A stretch of DNA of 64,000 bases, taken from assembly GCA_028686425.1 (NCBI GenBank), contig JAQUBZ010000007.1:17959-81958 (forward strand), written 5' to 3'. Positions 24,604 to 33,354 of the stretch are shown piece after piece; positions within the stretch are counted from its first letter, which is position 1, and every line of letters begins with the position of its first letter. Made by a program: the position numbers and the translations under genes. This stretch comes from Bacteroidales bacterium. Its GTDB lineage: Bacteria; Bacteroidota; Bacteroidia; Bacteroidales; UBA932. Under the pieces are notes generated by a model. That model had not been told where the DNA came from. It made no database searches and worked only from the letters and a program-made list of their open reading frames with translations.

Positions 24604-24611
24604 TACCTTTG
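24604..24611 (+). promoter_or_regulatory. Promoter of rpsP-rimM
   Basis: TACCTTTG is a strong TAnnTTTG match, with TTG at 24583-24585 (inside the end of murF) 18 nt upstream. It precedes the rpsP start by 62 nt, a long AT-rich leader. Confidence 0.65.
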
Positions 24612-24673
24612 CACGCCTTTTCTCGAGAAGATAAGGAAGTTATACTATTAATTAACTTTAATTTACAAACAAA

Positions 24674-25243
24674 ATGGCTGTTAAAATTCGCCTATCACGC
24701 CACGGAAAGAAAAATCATGCATTCTTTCACATTGTGGTTTGTGACTCTCGCTCACCACGCGATGGTCGTTTAATCGAACAAATTGGTACTTACAATCCAA
24801 ACACTAATCCTGCAACAATCGTTCTTGATAGTGAAAAAGCTCTCAGCTGGTTGAATAAAGGTGCACAACCTACCGATACAACCCGCCGCATCCTTTCCTA
24901 CAAAGGTATTCTTCTTAGAAAACATCTTCAGGGTGGAGTAGCAAAAGGTGCTTTGACTCAAGAAGCTGCAGACCAGAAATGGAATGCGTGGATGAATTCC
25001 AAAGATGCCAAAGTCGCTTCCAAAGTACAAAGCATTTCAAATGCCGATATTGAAGCTAAAAAAGCTGCCGTTAACGCTGAAGCAAAAGTTAACACAGAGA
25101 GAGCTGAAGCTATCGCCAAGAGAAAACAGGAAGAAGAAGCTAAAAAAGCTGAAGCTGCCGCCGCTGCTGCAAAGGCTGCTGAGGAAGCTGCCGCTGAAGC
25201 TGCAACCGAAGCTCCTGCACAAGAAGCTGCTGTTGAGGCTTAA
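24674..25243 (+). CDS. rpsP: 30S ribosomal protein S16 with Ala/Lys/Glu-rich tail
   Basis: A 189-residue S16. The conserved ribosomal domain is residues 1 to about 85: [39 protein letters not shown] and [11 protein letters not shown]. After it comes a long tail from about 100, rising to an Ala/Glu/Lys-rich low-complexity helix at about 130-189. S16 in many other bacteria stops near 80-90 residues; long tails are usual in Bacteroidales. The protein is a component of the 30S subunit. rimM follows after 4 nt. Confidence 0.97.
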   Translation: MAVKIRLSRHGKKNHAFFHIVVCDSRSPRDGRLIEQIGTYNPNTNPATIVLDSEKALSWLNKGAQPTDTTRRILSYKGILLRKHLQGGVAKGALTQEAADQKWNAWMNSKDAKVASKVQSISNADIEAKKAAVNAEAKVNTERAEAIAKRKQEEEAKKAEAAAAAAKAAEEAAAEAATEAPAQEAAVEA

Positions 25244-25247
25244 TTGC

Positions 25248-25706
25248 ATGAAAGTATTAAAATCCTATGGTACAAATGGGGAAGTTATCATAAGTGTCTC
25301 CCCATCCGATCCAAAAGATATTAATCTGAACGAACCGGTATTCATCTATTTTGATGAACTGCCGGTTCCTTTTTTTATAGAATCGCTCGAAGAGAAAGGA
25401 AATAGATTCCTTGTCAAATTTGAAGACATTGATACTCTTGACGATGCTGATAATATAGTTGGAAAAGACGTATTATTTTCGGAAGAAGAGGAAAATACCG
25501 AAGAGACTCCTGTACAGGGCATCTACGTCTATGATCAGAACGGCACCAAAATAGGCCCCATTACGGAGTTTAACGACTATAGCGGTAATACCTGCATTAC
25601 GGTTGACCATAATGGTTGTGCAATAGAACTCCCCTATAATGAGCACCTTATCATAAAAACAACCAAAGATTCCATAACTCTCACCATTCCGGACGGCCTG
25701 CTCTGA
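25248..25706 (+). CDS. rimM: 16S rRNA-processing protein RimM
   Basis: A 152-residue protein. I chose ATG at 25248, 4 nt after the rpsP stop; the frame is open further upstream only because it runs through the low-complexity tail of rpsP. KSYGTNGEVIIS is the RimM N-terminal signature, followed by FFIESLEEKGNRFLVKFEDI and DDADNIVGKDVLF. The C-terminal PRC-barrel half has GPITEFNDYSGN and ELPYNEHLI. RimM helps mature the 3' domain of 16S rRNA and binds S19. The N-terminus is a few residues shorter than usual. Confidence 0.9.
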   Translation: MKVLKSYGTNGEVIISVSPSDPKDINLNEPVFIYFDELPVPFFIESLEEKGNRFLVKFEDIDTLDDADNIVGKDVLFSEEEENTEETPVQGIYVYDQNGTKIGPITEFNDYSGNTCITVDHNGCAIELPYNEHLIIKTTKDSITLTIPDGLL

Positions 25707-25735
25707 TAAAAATTCTTTTTTTATATAAAAACTAT

Positions 25736-25743
25736 TAACTTTG
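25736..25743 (+). promoter_or_regulatory. TAnnTTTG promoter element of the SUMF1-domain gene
   Basis: TAACTTTG lies 71 nt before ATG 25815. An AT-rich tract precedes it. Confidence 0.55.
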
Positions 25744-25814
25744 CAAGAGTATGTATTGTAGTCGCCACTCTTGCTCCGCACAAACGGATTGTGGTGTGTC
25801 CAAGTTATATAGAG

Positions 25815-26717
25815 ATGAAAAGACGTGATAAGATTTTATACTCGCTTATATCGGTATCGATAATATGCCTGACCACCTTCCTGCTTCTGTATAGTCAGTC
25901 GGCAGGTACTCCGCACAACGTGGAGATGGTTCGCATAAATGGTGGAAAGTTTACAATGGGAGCCACTCCGGAACAGGAGCAATTCTCCTATAAAGAGGAG
26001 ATTCCGGCACATGAAGTAACTATCAATACTTTCTTTTTGTCGAAATATCCTGTAACAGTCAGACAATTCGGTGAATTTATCAGAGAAAGCGGATATGTCA
26101 CCGACTCGGAACGAGGCAACGGAGGGCCCGGACATACGGCTTATGGAAGCTGGATTGCCATTGACGGCAAAGATATATTTCTCAAAACAGCCACATGGCG
26201 TTGCAATAGCATCGGTGAACTTCGAGACTCTTCAGATTTGAATTTTCCGGTTGTCCACGTAACATGGAATGATGCAACCGCATATTGCAAGTGGCTTTCC
26301 AAAAAGGAAAACAAACCTTACCGACTTCCAACCGAAGCGGAATGGGAATACGCCGCACGAGGTGGAAACAAATCCGAGGCTCTCATTTACAGCGGAAGTG
26401 ATGATATTGACGAAGTTGCATGGTATGCCGAAAACAGTTCCGACACTCTGATGCATGTGGGCATGAAACAGCCCAATGAATTGGGATTGTACGACATGAG
26501 CGGATTGGTGTGGGAATGGTGCGAAGATTATTTCGGAGCATATAAAGAGACACATCAAGTTAATCCGCAAGGTCCCGACACGGGAGAAAGACGTATAGTC
26601 AGAGGTGGAAGTGTCGCTCGTTTTCCAAGTGACTGTCGTGTATCCAACAGAAAACAGTTTTTCCCGTATAATCGGGGCTCCGGATTGGGTTTTAGAATTG
26701 CCTGCTCCATGAAATAG
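25815..26717 (+). CDS. Membrane-anchored SUMF1/FGE-sulfatase-fold protein
   Basis: A 300-residue protein; ATG at 25815 is preferred to the in-frame GTG at 25791. An N-terminal membrane segment or signal (about 8-28) is followed by the SUMF1 fold: VEMVRINGGKFTMGA, FFLSKYPVTVRQFGEF, VVHVTWNDATAYCKWLSK, RLPTEAEWEYAARGG, GLYDMSGLVWEWCEDYF and GSGLGFRIA. True formylglycine-generating enzymes have two active-site Cys near the C-terminus; here only one is present (SDCRVSNR). It is therefore unlikely to activate sulfatases and more likely has a structural or binding role. No sulfatase gene is nearby. Confidence 0.85.
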   Translation: MKRRDKILYSLISVSIICLTTFLLLYSQSAGTPHNVEMVRINGGKFTMGATPEQEQFSYKEEIPAHEVTINTFFLSKYPVTVRQFGEFIRESGYVTDSERGNGGPGHTAYGSWIAIDGKDIFLKTATWRCNSIGELRDSSDLNFPVVHVTWNDATAYCKWLSKKENKPYRLPTEAEWEYAARGGNKSEALIYSGSDDIDEVAWYAENSSDTLMHVGMKQPNELGLYDMSGLVWEWCEDYFGAYKETHQVNPQGPDTGERRIVRGGSVARFPSDCRVSNRKQFFPYNRGSGLGFRIACSMK

Positions 26718-26721
26718 CCTG

Positions 26722-28305
26722 TCATTCGGGCTGTTGCTCAAATTTCCATGTAGCTTCCGGAGTCACGTCTATCGGTTCGGATGAGTAAATATCCATCATC
26801 ATGGCCCTTATGCTCCTCGAACTCTCATTTAAAATTCTGGCTTTAATCTTTTCCGGGTTCCAGCCGAGACCGTAACCGAGATGTCCTCCACCACCTGCAG
26901 CTCTGAAACTATTCATCGCAACAAGGTATCTTCTATCAGGATAGAATTTATTGCCACTGTACATAGAATAAATAGTGACTCTGTTGCCGTAACTTTGGGT
27001 TGTGTCAACACTGTAATCTACTCCCGATGCCGAATCGAATTCGTATATCGGCATATTGGGATTATCGGTAGGACGTGAATATACATATTCGAGATAATCT
27101 TTAATCTCCAACCCCGTCATCTCCACAATACTCAACTTGTCTTCATGAGGATAGAGCATGATGAAATCCCTGATAGTCAGCTGTCCCTTATGAAGTACAG
27201 CTTCCGAAGAGGGAGCAACTATGGTAACTCCTACTTCACGGCTGCCGGTATATCCCATTGTCCGAGTTATCTTCTTGTAGGATTTGTGCAAAAAATCCGT
27301 CCATCCGCATGGTCCCTTCAGGGCGTCTTTACTATAAATTGTCGTATCAAATTCGCATACGGGAACGTCATAGTATGCTTTGGCTTTCTCCATAAACGGA
27401 ATTATCATTTCATCGTACTCTCTGTTTCTTCTCGACAAAGTGTCCGTTTTGATCAGTTCCGTGGAAATGTCGATTTTTGGCGCCGCACCATCAACAGGGG
27501 TGATTGATACAATCGCTTTTGCTATATACTCGGCCTTGCTGCCGGCGTTAATTATTTTAGTGGTATCCCCACCTCTATCAATAATCTGTTCCAAATTGGC
27601 GTTATGAATATGCCCGCAGCATATCAAATCGATTCCGGGGATATTTTCAGCCTCCCATGAAGCAGAATCGATATTTGTTTTGCCGTTGCCCGTGTGAAAC
27701 AATCCTATAATCAAATCGGGTCTCTCCCTTTTCTGAATATGGTCAACCCACTTCTCGGCCGATTCGTCAATCGAAACGAATGACATCCCCTTTCTGAGGT
27801 TGGCTGGAAGCCAATTAAGAGCGTATGGCGTAACCAATCCCAGAATGGCAATCTTGTATCCCTTCTTTCTGATGATGGCGTATGGCTGAAAACAAGGCTT
27901 TTTGCTCTTGGTATAGACAATATTGGCACATAGCACAGGGACTTTAATCTTGCCATAAACCCTTTCATATACTTTTCTGCCCACCTCAAAATCGTGGTTC
28001 CCGACAGCAATGGCGGAATATGGAAGCATATTGAATATTTGACGATAAATGTGAGGATTCAGCGTATCGACATAATTTGAATAAAACACCTCCGGGCTCC
28101 CTTGAAAATTATCACCTCCGTCAAGTAATATCAGATTGTCTCCATATTCTTTGTACGCCACCCGGATATATTCAGCCACTTTCGACATCGGAGCCCCGAC
28201 TTCCCCGTGCAAATCTGTGGTTTCAAGTACACATAAAGTCACAGGTTCCTGTCGGCAGGAAGCCATAATCAGTACGGAAAGTATAATAAAAAAGGCTCTT
28301 TTCAT
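26722..28305 (-). CDS. 5'-nucleotidase/metallophosphatase-family lipoprotein (UshA-like)
   Basis: A 527-residue lipoprotein; ATG at 28305 starts MKRAFFIILSVLIMASC with lipidated C17. The metallophosphatase domain has all metal motifs: ETTDLHGE with D31 and H33, LLDGGDNFQGS with D65, GNHD at 102-105 and the later CGHIHN. The C-terminal nucleotide-binding domain has MNSFRAAGGGGHLGYG. The family hydrolyses extracellular nucleotides, 2',3'-cyclic nucleotides or UDP-sugars. It is a single gene that meets the SUMF1-domain gene end to end with a 4-nt gap. Confidence 0.92.
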   Translation of the reverse strand: MKRAFFIILSVLIMASCRQEPVTLCVLETTDLHGEVGAPMSKVAEYIRVAYKEYGDNLILLDGGDNFQGSPEVFYSNYVDTLNPHIYRQIFNMLPYSAIAVGNHDFEVGRKVYERVYGKIKVPVLCANIVYTKSKKPCFQPYAIIRKKGYKIAILGLVTPYALNWLPANLRKGMSFVSIDESAEKWVDHIQKRERPDLIIGLFHTGNGKTNIDSASWEAENIPGIDLICCGHIHNANLEQIIDRGGDTTKIINAGSKAEYIAKAIVSITPVDGAAPKIDISTELIKTDTLSRRNREYDEMIIPFMEKAKAYYDVPVCEFDTTIYSKDALKGPCGWTDFLHKSYKKITRTMGYTGSREVGVTIVAPSSEAVLHKGQLTIRDFIMLYPHEDKLSIVEMTGLEIKDYLEYVYSRPTDNPNMPIYEFDSASGVDYSVDTTQSYGNRVTIYSMYSGNKFYPDRRYLVAMNSFRAAGGGGHLGYGLGWNPEKIKARILNESSRSIRAMMMDIYSSEPIDVTPEATWKFEQQPE

Positions 28306-28367
28306 AAATGGGATACAAAGTTGCAGAAAAATTTTCATATAGCAAAAGGAATATTTTAAAAAATATA

Positions 28368-28375
28368 TACCTTTG
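28368..28375 (+). promoter_or_regulatory. Promoter of the Cys/His-rich lipoprotein gene
   Basis: TACCTTTG in an AT-rich context lies 37 nt before the ATG at 28413. Confidence 0.65.
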
Positions 28376-28412
28376 CGCCGTAAAATAACTATTAATCTTT
28401 AACAACCTTAAA

Positions 28413-28682
28413 ATGAAAAAATTAACCATCGTAGTTGTTATGGCTGCATCTTTATTGTTCTTCTCTTCATGTGGAAACAATGCACAGAACAACACTGAAA
28501 ACACCGAAGCCACCAAATCCGAACAATGTTGTGATACTTCTAACACTTGTGACGGCTCTTGCAAAGACTCCACTCACGTTTGCAACCATGCAGAAGGTGA
28601 CACTACTCACGTATGCAAACATCAGGGAGACTCGACACATGTTTGCAAAGGTGATTGCAAAAAGAACGAGGAAACCAAATAA
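28413..28682 (+). CDS. Small Cys/His-rich lipoprotein with THVC repeats
   Basis: An 89-residue lipoprotein: signal peptide with lipobox FSSC (C20), then a polar Asn/Glu/Thr linker, then a Cys-rich end. Cys occur at 39, 40, 46, 50, 57, 68, 78 and 82. Three near-identical repeats DSTHVCNH, DTTHVCKH and DSTHVCKG lie at 52-59, 63-70 and 73-80. The spaced His and Cys suggest binding of a soft metal such as zinc, copper or cadmium, or of a thiol-reactive compound; this is inference. I know no named family. It is followed after 3 nt by a membrane protein gene and is probably co-transcribed with it. Confidence 0.8.
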   Translation: MKKLTIVVVMAASLLFFSSCGNNAQNNTENTEATKSEQCCDTSNTCDGSCKDSTHVCNHAEGDTTHVCKHQGDSTHVCKGDCKKNEETK

Positions 28683-28685
28683 TCG

Positions 28686-30059
28686 TTGAAACAACGTTAT
28701 TTATCCCTTGATGTATTACGCGGGCTGACAATCTTCGGAATGGTATTTTCAGCCATCATTCCTTATGGAGTATTGCCTGCGTGGATGTATCACATTCAAA
28801 ATCCGCCACCCACTCACGAACTGAATATGTCTGTTCCGGGCATGAGTTGGGTGGATTTGGTATTTCCCATCTTTATTTTCTGTATGGGAGCGGCTATTCC
28901 TCTGGCCGGAAAAAAGCGCACAGGACAAATACTCGAAAGATTCGTTATGTTATGGGCTTTCTCGTATTTGTATGTGTTTATGCTCTTTACAGACATCCAA
29001 TCGATATGGGCGCAACTTCTCACTCTTGCAGGATTTGCGGCTCTTTTTCCGCTGTACATGGTTCTCGATAAAGGTATATCTCCTCAAAGAAAGCGTACCA
29101 TCAGGCTCATCGGCGTAATCGCCACTCTGGCGGTATGTGTAGCAGGGCATTTTATATTTTCAGAGGTGATTTCGGTACAGAGAAGGGGCATAATCATCTT
29201 TCTTCTCGCTTTTCTTTATCTCTTCGGTTCGCTGATTTGGAAATTCACTGCCGGAAAACCATACATAAGGGTTGCAATATTTGCAGTCATACTTGCCTTT
29301 ACCATAATATCCCAGCAACTCGGGTGGCCTGCATCCACTTATGCCAATCCGAATATCCGATGGTGGTTCAATCTCGAATATATTTATTTTCTTCTTCTGC
29401 TGCTGCCCGCAACATTTGTCGGAGATAGTTTGAAAAAAAGGATTGACGAGGGACAAACCGACCTGTTTGTCGAAATGAAGCCGCTTCAAAAGATATTTTC
29501 ACTTATGGCTTCGATATATTTTCTGCCTTTAATCTGTTTTTTGCTCCACGTTTCAAGATCCGGTGTCTCTCTTATCGGTGACATAGACGGTATATTGTCC
29601 GCAATATGCACTATTGCCATTTTCCTGAATCTTGCATGGATGGTGCCTCAATACAAAAAACAGTTTCTGATGATTGCAGCGCTCCTGACCGCCGGATTGA
29701 TTCTCGAACCTCTGACAGGTGGGATTAAAAAAGTGCCATGCACCATTTCATACTGCTTTATAACTTGTGCCATATCCATGATGCTGCTCTTTATAATAGA
29801 CTATATCTGTCATTTGACAAGTCGCAACGCATTTGTATGGATTTTTTCGGGAGCAGGTAAAAATCCGCTTATGAGCTATATCGCATACAGCAGCCTTATA
29901 GTTCCCATCATGAACATTACAGGACTGACCGTGGTGTATCAAATGTGCCGTCCTGCAGCACACCCGTGGATAGGAGTGCTTACATCAGCCATAACGGTGC
30001 TCCTCACCATGAGCGCAGTAGCATGGTTTTCAGCTAAAAAAATCTTCTGGAAAGCTTAA
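28686..30059 (+). CDS. DUF5009/HGSNAT-like multispanning membrane protein
   Basis: A 457-residue integral membrane protein with about 11-12 helices. The N-terminus MKQRYLSLDVLRGLTIFGMV matches the conserved YSLDVLRG opening of DUF5009 and of heparan-alpha-glucosaminide N-acetyltransferase relatives. WVDLVFPIFIFCMGAAIPLA and GKNPLMSYIAY are further family features. The start is TTG at 28686, 3 nt after the lipoprotein stop; the next ATG would remove the signature. Relatives transfer acetyl groups across the membrane to sugars, but acceptor and donor are not known here. Confidence 0.85.
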   Translation: MKQRYLSLDVLRGLTIFGMVFSAIIPYGVLPAWMYHIQNPPPTHELNMSVPGMSWVDLVFPIFIFCMGAAIPLAGKKRTGQILERFVMLWAFSYLYVFMLFTDIQSIWAQLLTLAGFAALFPLYMVLDKGISPQRKRTIRLIGVIATLAVCVAGHFIFSEVISVQRRGIIIFLLAFLYLFGSLIWKFTAGKPYIRVAIFAVILAFTIISQQLGWPASTYANPNIRWWFNLEYIYFLLLLLPATFVGDSLKKRIDEGQTDLFVEMKPLQKIFSLMASIYFLPLICFLLHVSRSGVSLIGDIDGILSAICTIAIFLNLAWMVPQYKKQFLMIAALLTAGLILEPLTGGIKKVPCTISYCFITCAISMMLLFIIDYICHLTSRNAFVWIFSGAGKNPLMSYIAYSSLIVPIMNITGLTVVYQMCRPAAHPWIGVLTSAITVLLTMSAVAWFSAKKIFWKA

Positions 30060-30074
30060 AATGCGCCTTGCGGG

Positions 30075-31424
30075 CTATCTTGCAAATCCCTCAATAATTT
30101 CACGAGCTTGAGCCACCTTATCTTCAAGAAGCTCAATAGAAGAAGCTTCACATATAAAACGCAGGTATGGCTCCGTATTGGAAGGCCGGATATTAAACCA
30201 CCAATCCGGAAACTCCACTCTGTATCCGTCAAAATCATAAAATGCAGTCGGAGTCTCATGTGACATGAAATAATCCCTGACCGCATCCATCGCTTCCTGT
30301 TTCTTCTCAAGTTTGAAATTTATCTCACCCGAATTCTGGTATTTGCAGATACCCGATATGAGTTGTGAAAAAGAGATCCCTTTTCTCTTGAAATCGGCTA
30401 CCACATCAAGAATCAGCAAAGATGCCAGCAAACCGCTGTCGGAATAGAAAAAATCCCTGAAATAGTAGTGCCCGGCAAGCTCTCCTCCGAAGATTCCGTC
30501 AATCTCCCTGAGCTTGCGTGCCGCAAAAGCTCTGCCCACTCTCCATGTCTGCATAACAGCACCCATCGGAGTAAGGTATTCTCCGACAGCCTTGGAGCTG
30601 CGAATATCCTGAAGGACAATCCCCTTCTCCCCTCTCTTCTCAAGAAAATAGTGTCCGAGCACCGCAATCATCAAATCCGGAGAGATGAATTTGCCCGTTT
30701 CGTCAATAAACATCACCCTGTCGGCATCTCCATCGTAGATAACACCTATATCGCATTTATTGTTGATTACAAGCTTCTGTAAATCAACCACATTCTCCGG
30801 AACAAGGGGGTTGGCTTCATGATTGGGAAAAGTGCCATCAGGCTTGTCATAAATATAAATGGGTTGTGTTCCGAATATTTTTTCTGCAAAAAGAGCAGCC
30901 ATCCCGTTGGAAAGATCCATACCTATTTTGAGGTTGGATATGTCGCCTTTGTATTTTAAAAGAAAATCTACGTACTCCTGCGATATATCGTATTGATTGA
31001 CACTTCCCCTTTTAGCGGCTGCAGGGGTCGGTTTTCTCGTCTGTATCCATTCCTGAATAGTATTGAGTCCGCTGTCAAATCCGACAGGAAGAGCATTCTC
31101 CCTTGAAACTTTCATCCCGTTGTACTCTTTGGGGTTATGGGATGCAGTAATCTGGACTGAAGCTCCGAAACCGTGTCTGGCAGTAGCATAATATACCATT
31201 GGCGTAGTACTCAATCCGAGATCGTAAACATCAGCACCTGCATCGGTAATCCCCTTTATCAGGTACTCGTGTATCTCATCCGAGGAGACCCTTACGTCTC
31301 TTCCCACCAATACCTTGGTGACATTCAACAATTGTGGGATAAAATATCCTACCTTATATACTGTATCTTTATCAAAATCGACATTATAGATACCTCTAAT
31401 GTCATACGCATGAAAAGCTCCCAT
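30075..31424 (-). CDS. Phosphoglucomutase/phosphomannomutase family
   Basis: A 449-residue alpha-D-phosphohexomutase. The phosphoserine loop is TASHNPKEYNG with S95, the magnesium loop is DGDADR at 231-236, the sugar-binding loop is GGELAGH at 313-319 and the phosphate-binding loop RPSNTEPYLR lies near the C-terminus. The length and the GGELAGH form suit the bifunctional AlgC/ManB group, which interconverts hexose 6- and 1-phosphates for GDP-mannose or UDP-glucose supply. It is followed (3 nt upstream on minus) by def. The exact sugar preference cannot be read. Confidence 0.93.
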   Translation of the reverse strand: MGAFHAYDIRGIYNVDFDKDTVYKVGYFIPQLLNVTKVLVGRDVRVSSDEIHEYLIKGITDAGADVYDLGLSTTPMVYYATARHGFGASVQITASHNPKEYNGMKVSRENALPVGFDSGLNTIQEWIQTRKPTPAAAKRGSVNQYDISQEYVDFLLKYKGDISNLKIGMDLSNGMAALFAEKIFGTQPIYIYDKPDGTFPNHEANPLVPENVVDLQKLVINNKCDIGVIYDGDADRVMFIDETGKFISPDLMIAVLGHYFLEKRGEKGIVLQDIRSSKAVGEYLTPMGAVMQTWRVGRAFAARKLREIDGIFGGELAGHYYFRDFFYSDSGLLASLLILDVVADFKRKGISFSQLISGICKYQNSGEINFKLEKKQEAMDAVRDYFMSHETPTAFYDFDGYRVEFPDWWFNIRPSNTEPYLRFICEASSIELLEDKVAQAREIIEGFAR

Positions 31425-31426
31425 AT

Positions 31427-31987
31427 CTATTTCTTGTCTGTTTTAACTCTGTACGATGTCCTTACACAACCTCTTGAAATACCATTCAACTTACCCGCAA
31501 TCATCTTCTTGCGAATCGGAGCTGCATGGTCCGTAAATACTACACCGTCAAGATGATCCATTTCATGCTGCACCATCCTTGCGGCAAACAAATCAAACTC
31601 CTCCTCCACTTCTTTATAATTTTCATCGAGATAATGCACTCTGATGACTTTCGGCCTGACTATTTCGGCATCGACATTGGGAATGCTGAGGCAACCTTCC
31701 GTATATTCAATGGTCTCTTCACTCTTGAATGTAAACACCGGATTGATCATAATTCTGTGAAAACCTTTCAGATATGGATATTTGTCGGCAAAGTCGTCAC
31801 CGTCAACAATGAGTACACGAATGGAACGTCCCACTTGGGGGGCGGCAATACCGCAACCGTCAGCATGTCTCATAGTCTCATACATATCGTCTATAAATTG
31901 TCTCAAACCCTCTTCCTTTTCTACATCTACCTCCACGGCAACATCCCTGAGAACTTGTGAACCGTATAAATAAATAGGTAATATCAT
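31427..31987 (-). CDS. def: Peptide deformylase
   Basis: A 186-residue deformylase; ATG at 31987 gives the standard start MILPIYLYGSQVLR. The three active-site motifs are intact: GCGIAAPQVG at 44-53, EGCLSIP at 97-103 with the metal Cys, and QHEMDH at 140-145 with two metal His and catalytic Glu. It removes the N-formyl group from nascent proteins. A TATCTTTG element at 32008-32015 on minus lies 20 nt upstream. The phosphohexomutase gene follows 2 nt after its stop. Confidence 0.97.
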   Translation of the reverse strand: MILPIYLYGSQVLRDVAVEVDVEKEEGLRQFIDDMYETMRHADGCGIAAPQVGRSIRVLIVDGDDFADKYPYLKGFHRIMINPVFTFKSEETIEYTEGCLSIPNVDAEIVRPKVIRVHYLDENYKEVEEEFDLFAARMVQHEMDHLDGVVFTDHAAPIRKKMIAGKLNGISRGCVRTSYRVKTDKK

Positions 31988-32007
31988 ATTTAAAATATTA
32001 TTTTTGG

Positions 32008-32015
32008 CAAAGATA
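32008..32015 (-). promoter_or_regulatory. TAnnTTTG promoter element of def
   Basis: On minus the sequence is TATCTTTG, 20 nt before the def ATG. It lies between the ruvX stop at 32043 and def, so def has its own promoter. Confidence 0.6.
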
Positions 32016-32042
32016 CAAATAATATACAAATCTCGTCTCAAA

Positions 32043-32456
32043 TCAGTGGGTTCTGTCGAGATAGGTTTGCAATATTATGGCCGCACTTACCTTATCCACA
32101 GCCGATTTGTCCCTGCGGTCCATTTTTTTGACACCACTGTCAATCAGAGCGCGATGGGCCAAAACAGAAGTAAACCGCTCATCTTCCAAAGTAACAGGAA
32201 TATCCGGGAATTTTTTATTTAGGAGTCTTATAAAATCATCCACAAGTCTCGCCGCCTGAGACGGAGTATTGTCCATATTACGCGGGTATCCTACAACAAA
32301 CCTTTCGATAGTCTCTTTTTGAGAGTAATTTTGAAGATAAACTATTATATTTGCAGACGGAACTGTATCGAGGGCAGAAGCAAAAATACGAAGAGGATCG
32401 CTCACCGCGACACCTATGCGCTTGTTTCCATAATCTATACCTAATATTCTGTCCAT
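32043..32456 (-). CDS. ruvX: Holliday-junction resolvase-like protein (YqgF family)
   Basis: A 137-residue RNase H-fold protein. ATG at 32456 gives MDRILGIDYGNKRIGVAVSD, the family signature with the first catalytic Asp. VGYPRNMDN and EDERFTSVLAHRAL carry the later conserved residues, and DKSAVDKVSAAIILQTYLD is the C-terminal helix with the final Asp. The family acts in 16S rRNA 5'-end processing and possibly on DNA junctions. Its -7 element ends just 4 nt before the ATG. Confidence 0.95.
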   Translation of the reverse strand: MDRILGIDYGNKRIGVAVSDPLRIFASALDTVPSANIIVYLQNYSQKETIERFVVGYPRNMDNTPSQAARLVDDFIRLLNKKFPDIPVTLEDERFTSVLAHRALIDSGVKKMDRRDKSAVDKVSAAIILQTYLDRTH

Positions 32457-32460
32457 GGTG

Positions 32461-32468
32461 CAAAGGTA
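32461..32468 (-). promoter_or_regulatory. TAnnTTTG element placed 4 nt before the ruvX ATG
   Basis: On minus the sequence is TACCTTTG, followed by CACC and then ATG. With the usual distance from this element to the transcription start, the mRNA would begin at or next to the ATG. The divergent M23 gene starts only 20 nt away. Confidence 0.6.
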
Positions 32469-32476
32469 ACATTTAT

Positions 32477-33349
32477 ATGGCAAAATTAACACGAAGACAA
32501 AAAGAAAATAAGAGTTCTGCCACAAACAGACTTCGCTTCTCAATTATTAATGACGACTCCCACAAAGAATTGTTTTCATTCAGATCCTCAAAGTTTTACA
32601 TGATTCTGTCTGCCTCTTTGTTCGTACTCCTCCTTATTGTGGGTACATACTTTCTGACCTCACGCACAGCCATCAGGCAGACAATTCCAGGCTATCCGTC
32701 GGCAGAGACCAAGCGTATGGCAGTGGAAAACACTCTGAAAATCGATTCTCTCGAAAAAGTCATAGAGATGTGGTCTTTTCAAGTAGCTAACATTCAGAGA
32801 GTTGTTACAGGAAAAGAACCTTTGGAAATTGATAGTACTGCCGTGATCAGGGACAACTCCGGCGTCAAAGAAGAGAATACGGAATTGTTTGCAAAAAATG
32901 ACTCCATCCTCCGAAACGAAATCAAGAAACAGGAACAATTCAACCTTACATTCAATAAAACCAAAATAGAACAAATTGAAGGGCTGCATTTTTTCACACC
33001 CGTAAAGGGAATTATCACCGATGGTTACAATAAGGCCTTGAACCATCCGTACATTGATATTGCGGCCTCTACCAATACCATAGTCTATTCTATTCTGGAT
33101 GGGACCGTCATATCTGCCACATGGAATGATGACACAGGATATACCATTCAGATTCAGCATGATAACGATTTAATATCGGTATATAAACACAACGAACAGC
33201 TGCTAAAGGCCACAGGTGACAAAGTAAAGGCCGGAACCCCTATTTCACTCGTGGGGAATACCGGCAAATTAAGTACGGGCTCCCACCTTCATTTTGAGTT
33301 GTGGCATAAGGGAGAAGCAGTTGATCCGACTTTATATATCAAATTTTAA
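32477..33349 (+). CDS. M23 (LytM) metallopeptidase, membrane-anchored
   Basis: A 290-residue protein; ATG at 32477 is chosen, and the open frame upstream overlaps ruvX antisense. A cytoplasmic basic N-terminus, a transmembrane helix at about 41-61 and a coiled-coil segment at about 80-160 precede the LytM domain. Catalytic residues are complete: H190 and D194 (HPYID), H238 (KHNEQ) and HLH at 270-272, so it should be an active peptidoglycan endopeptidase. dxr starts 5 nt after its stop, making an operon with dxr and rseP. Confidence 0.93.
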   Translation: MAKLTRRQKENKSSATNRLRFSIINDDSHKELFSFRSSKFYMILSASLFVLLLIVGTYFLTSRTAIRQTIPGYPSAETKRMAVENTLKIDSLEKVIEMWSFQVANIQRVVTGKEPLEIDSTAVIRDNSGVKEENTELFAKNDSILRNEIKKQEQFNLTFNKTKIEQIEGLHFFTPVKGIITDGYNKALNHPYIDIAASTNTIVYSILDGTVISATWNDDTGYTIQIQHDNDLISVYKHNEQLLKATGDKVKAGTPISLVGNTGKLSTGSHLHFELWHKGEAVDPTLYIKF

Positions 33350-33354
33350 GCATA

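Noticed and set aside
25005..25247. N-terminal extension of rimM
   Set aside because: It is the second frame of the low-complexity rpsP tail, giving a Lys/Leu-rich string; RimM homology begins at the ATG at 25248.
32351..32476. Upstream extension of the M23 peptidase
   Set aside because: It runs antisense through the start of ruvX and lacks protein-like composition; ATG 32477 starts a good cytoplasmic-TM layout.
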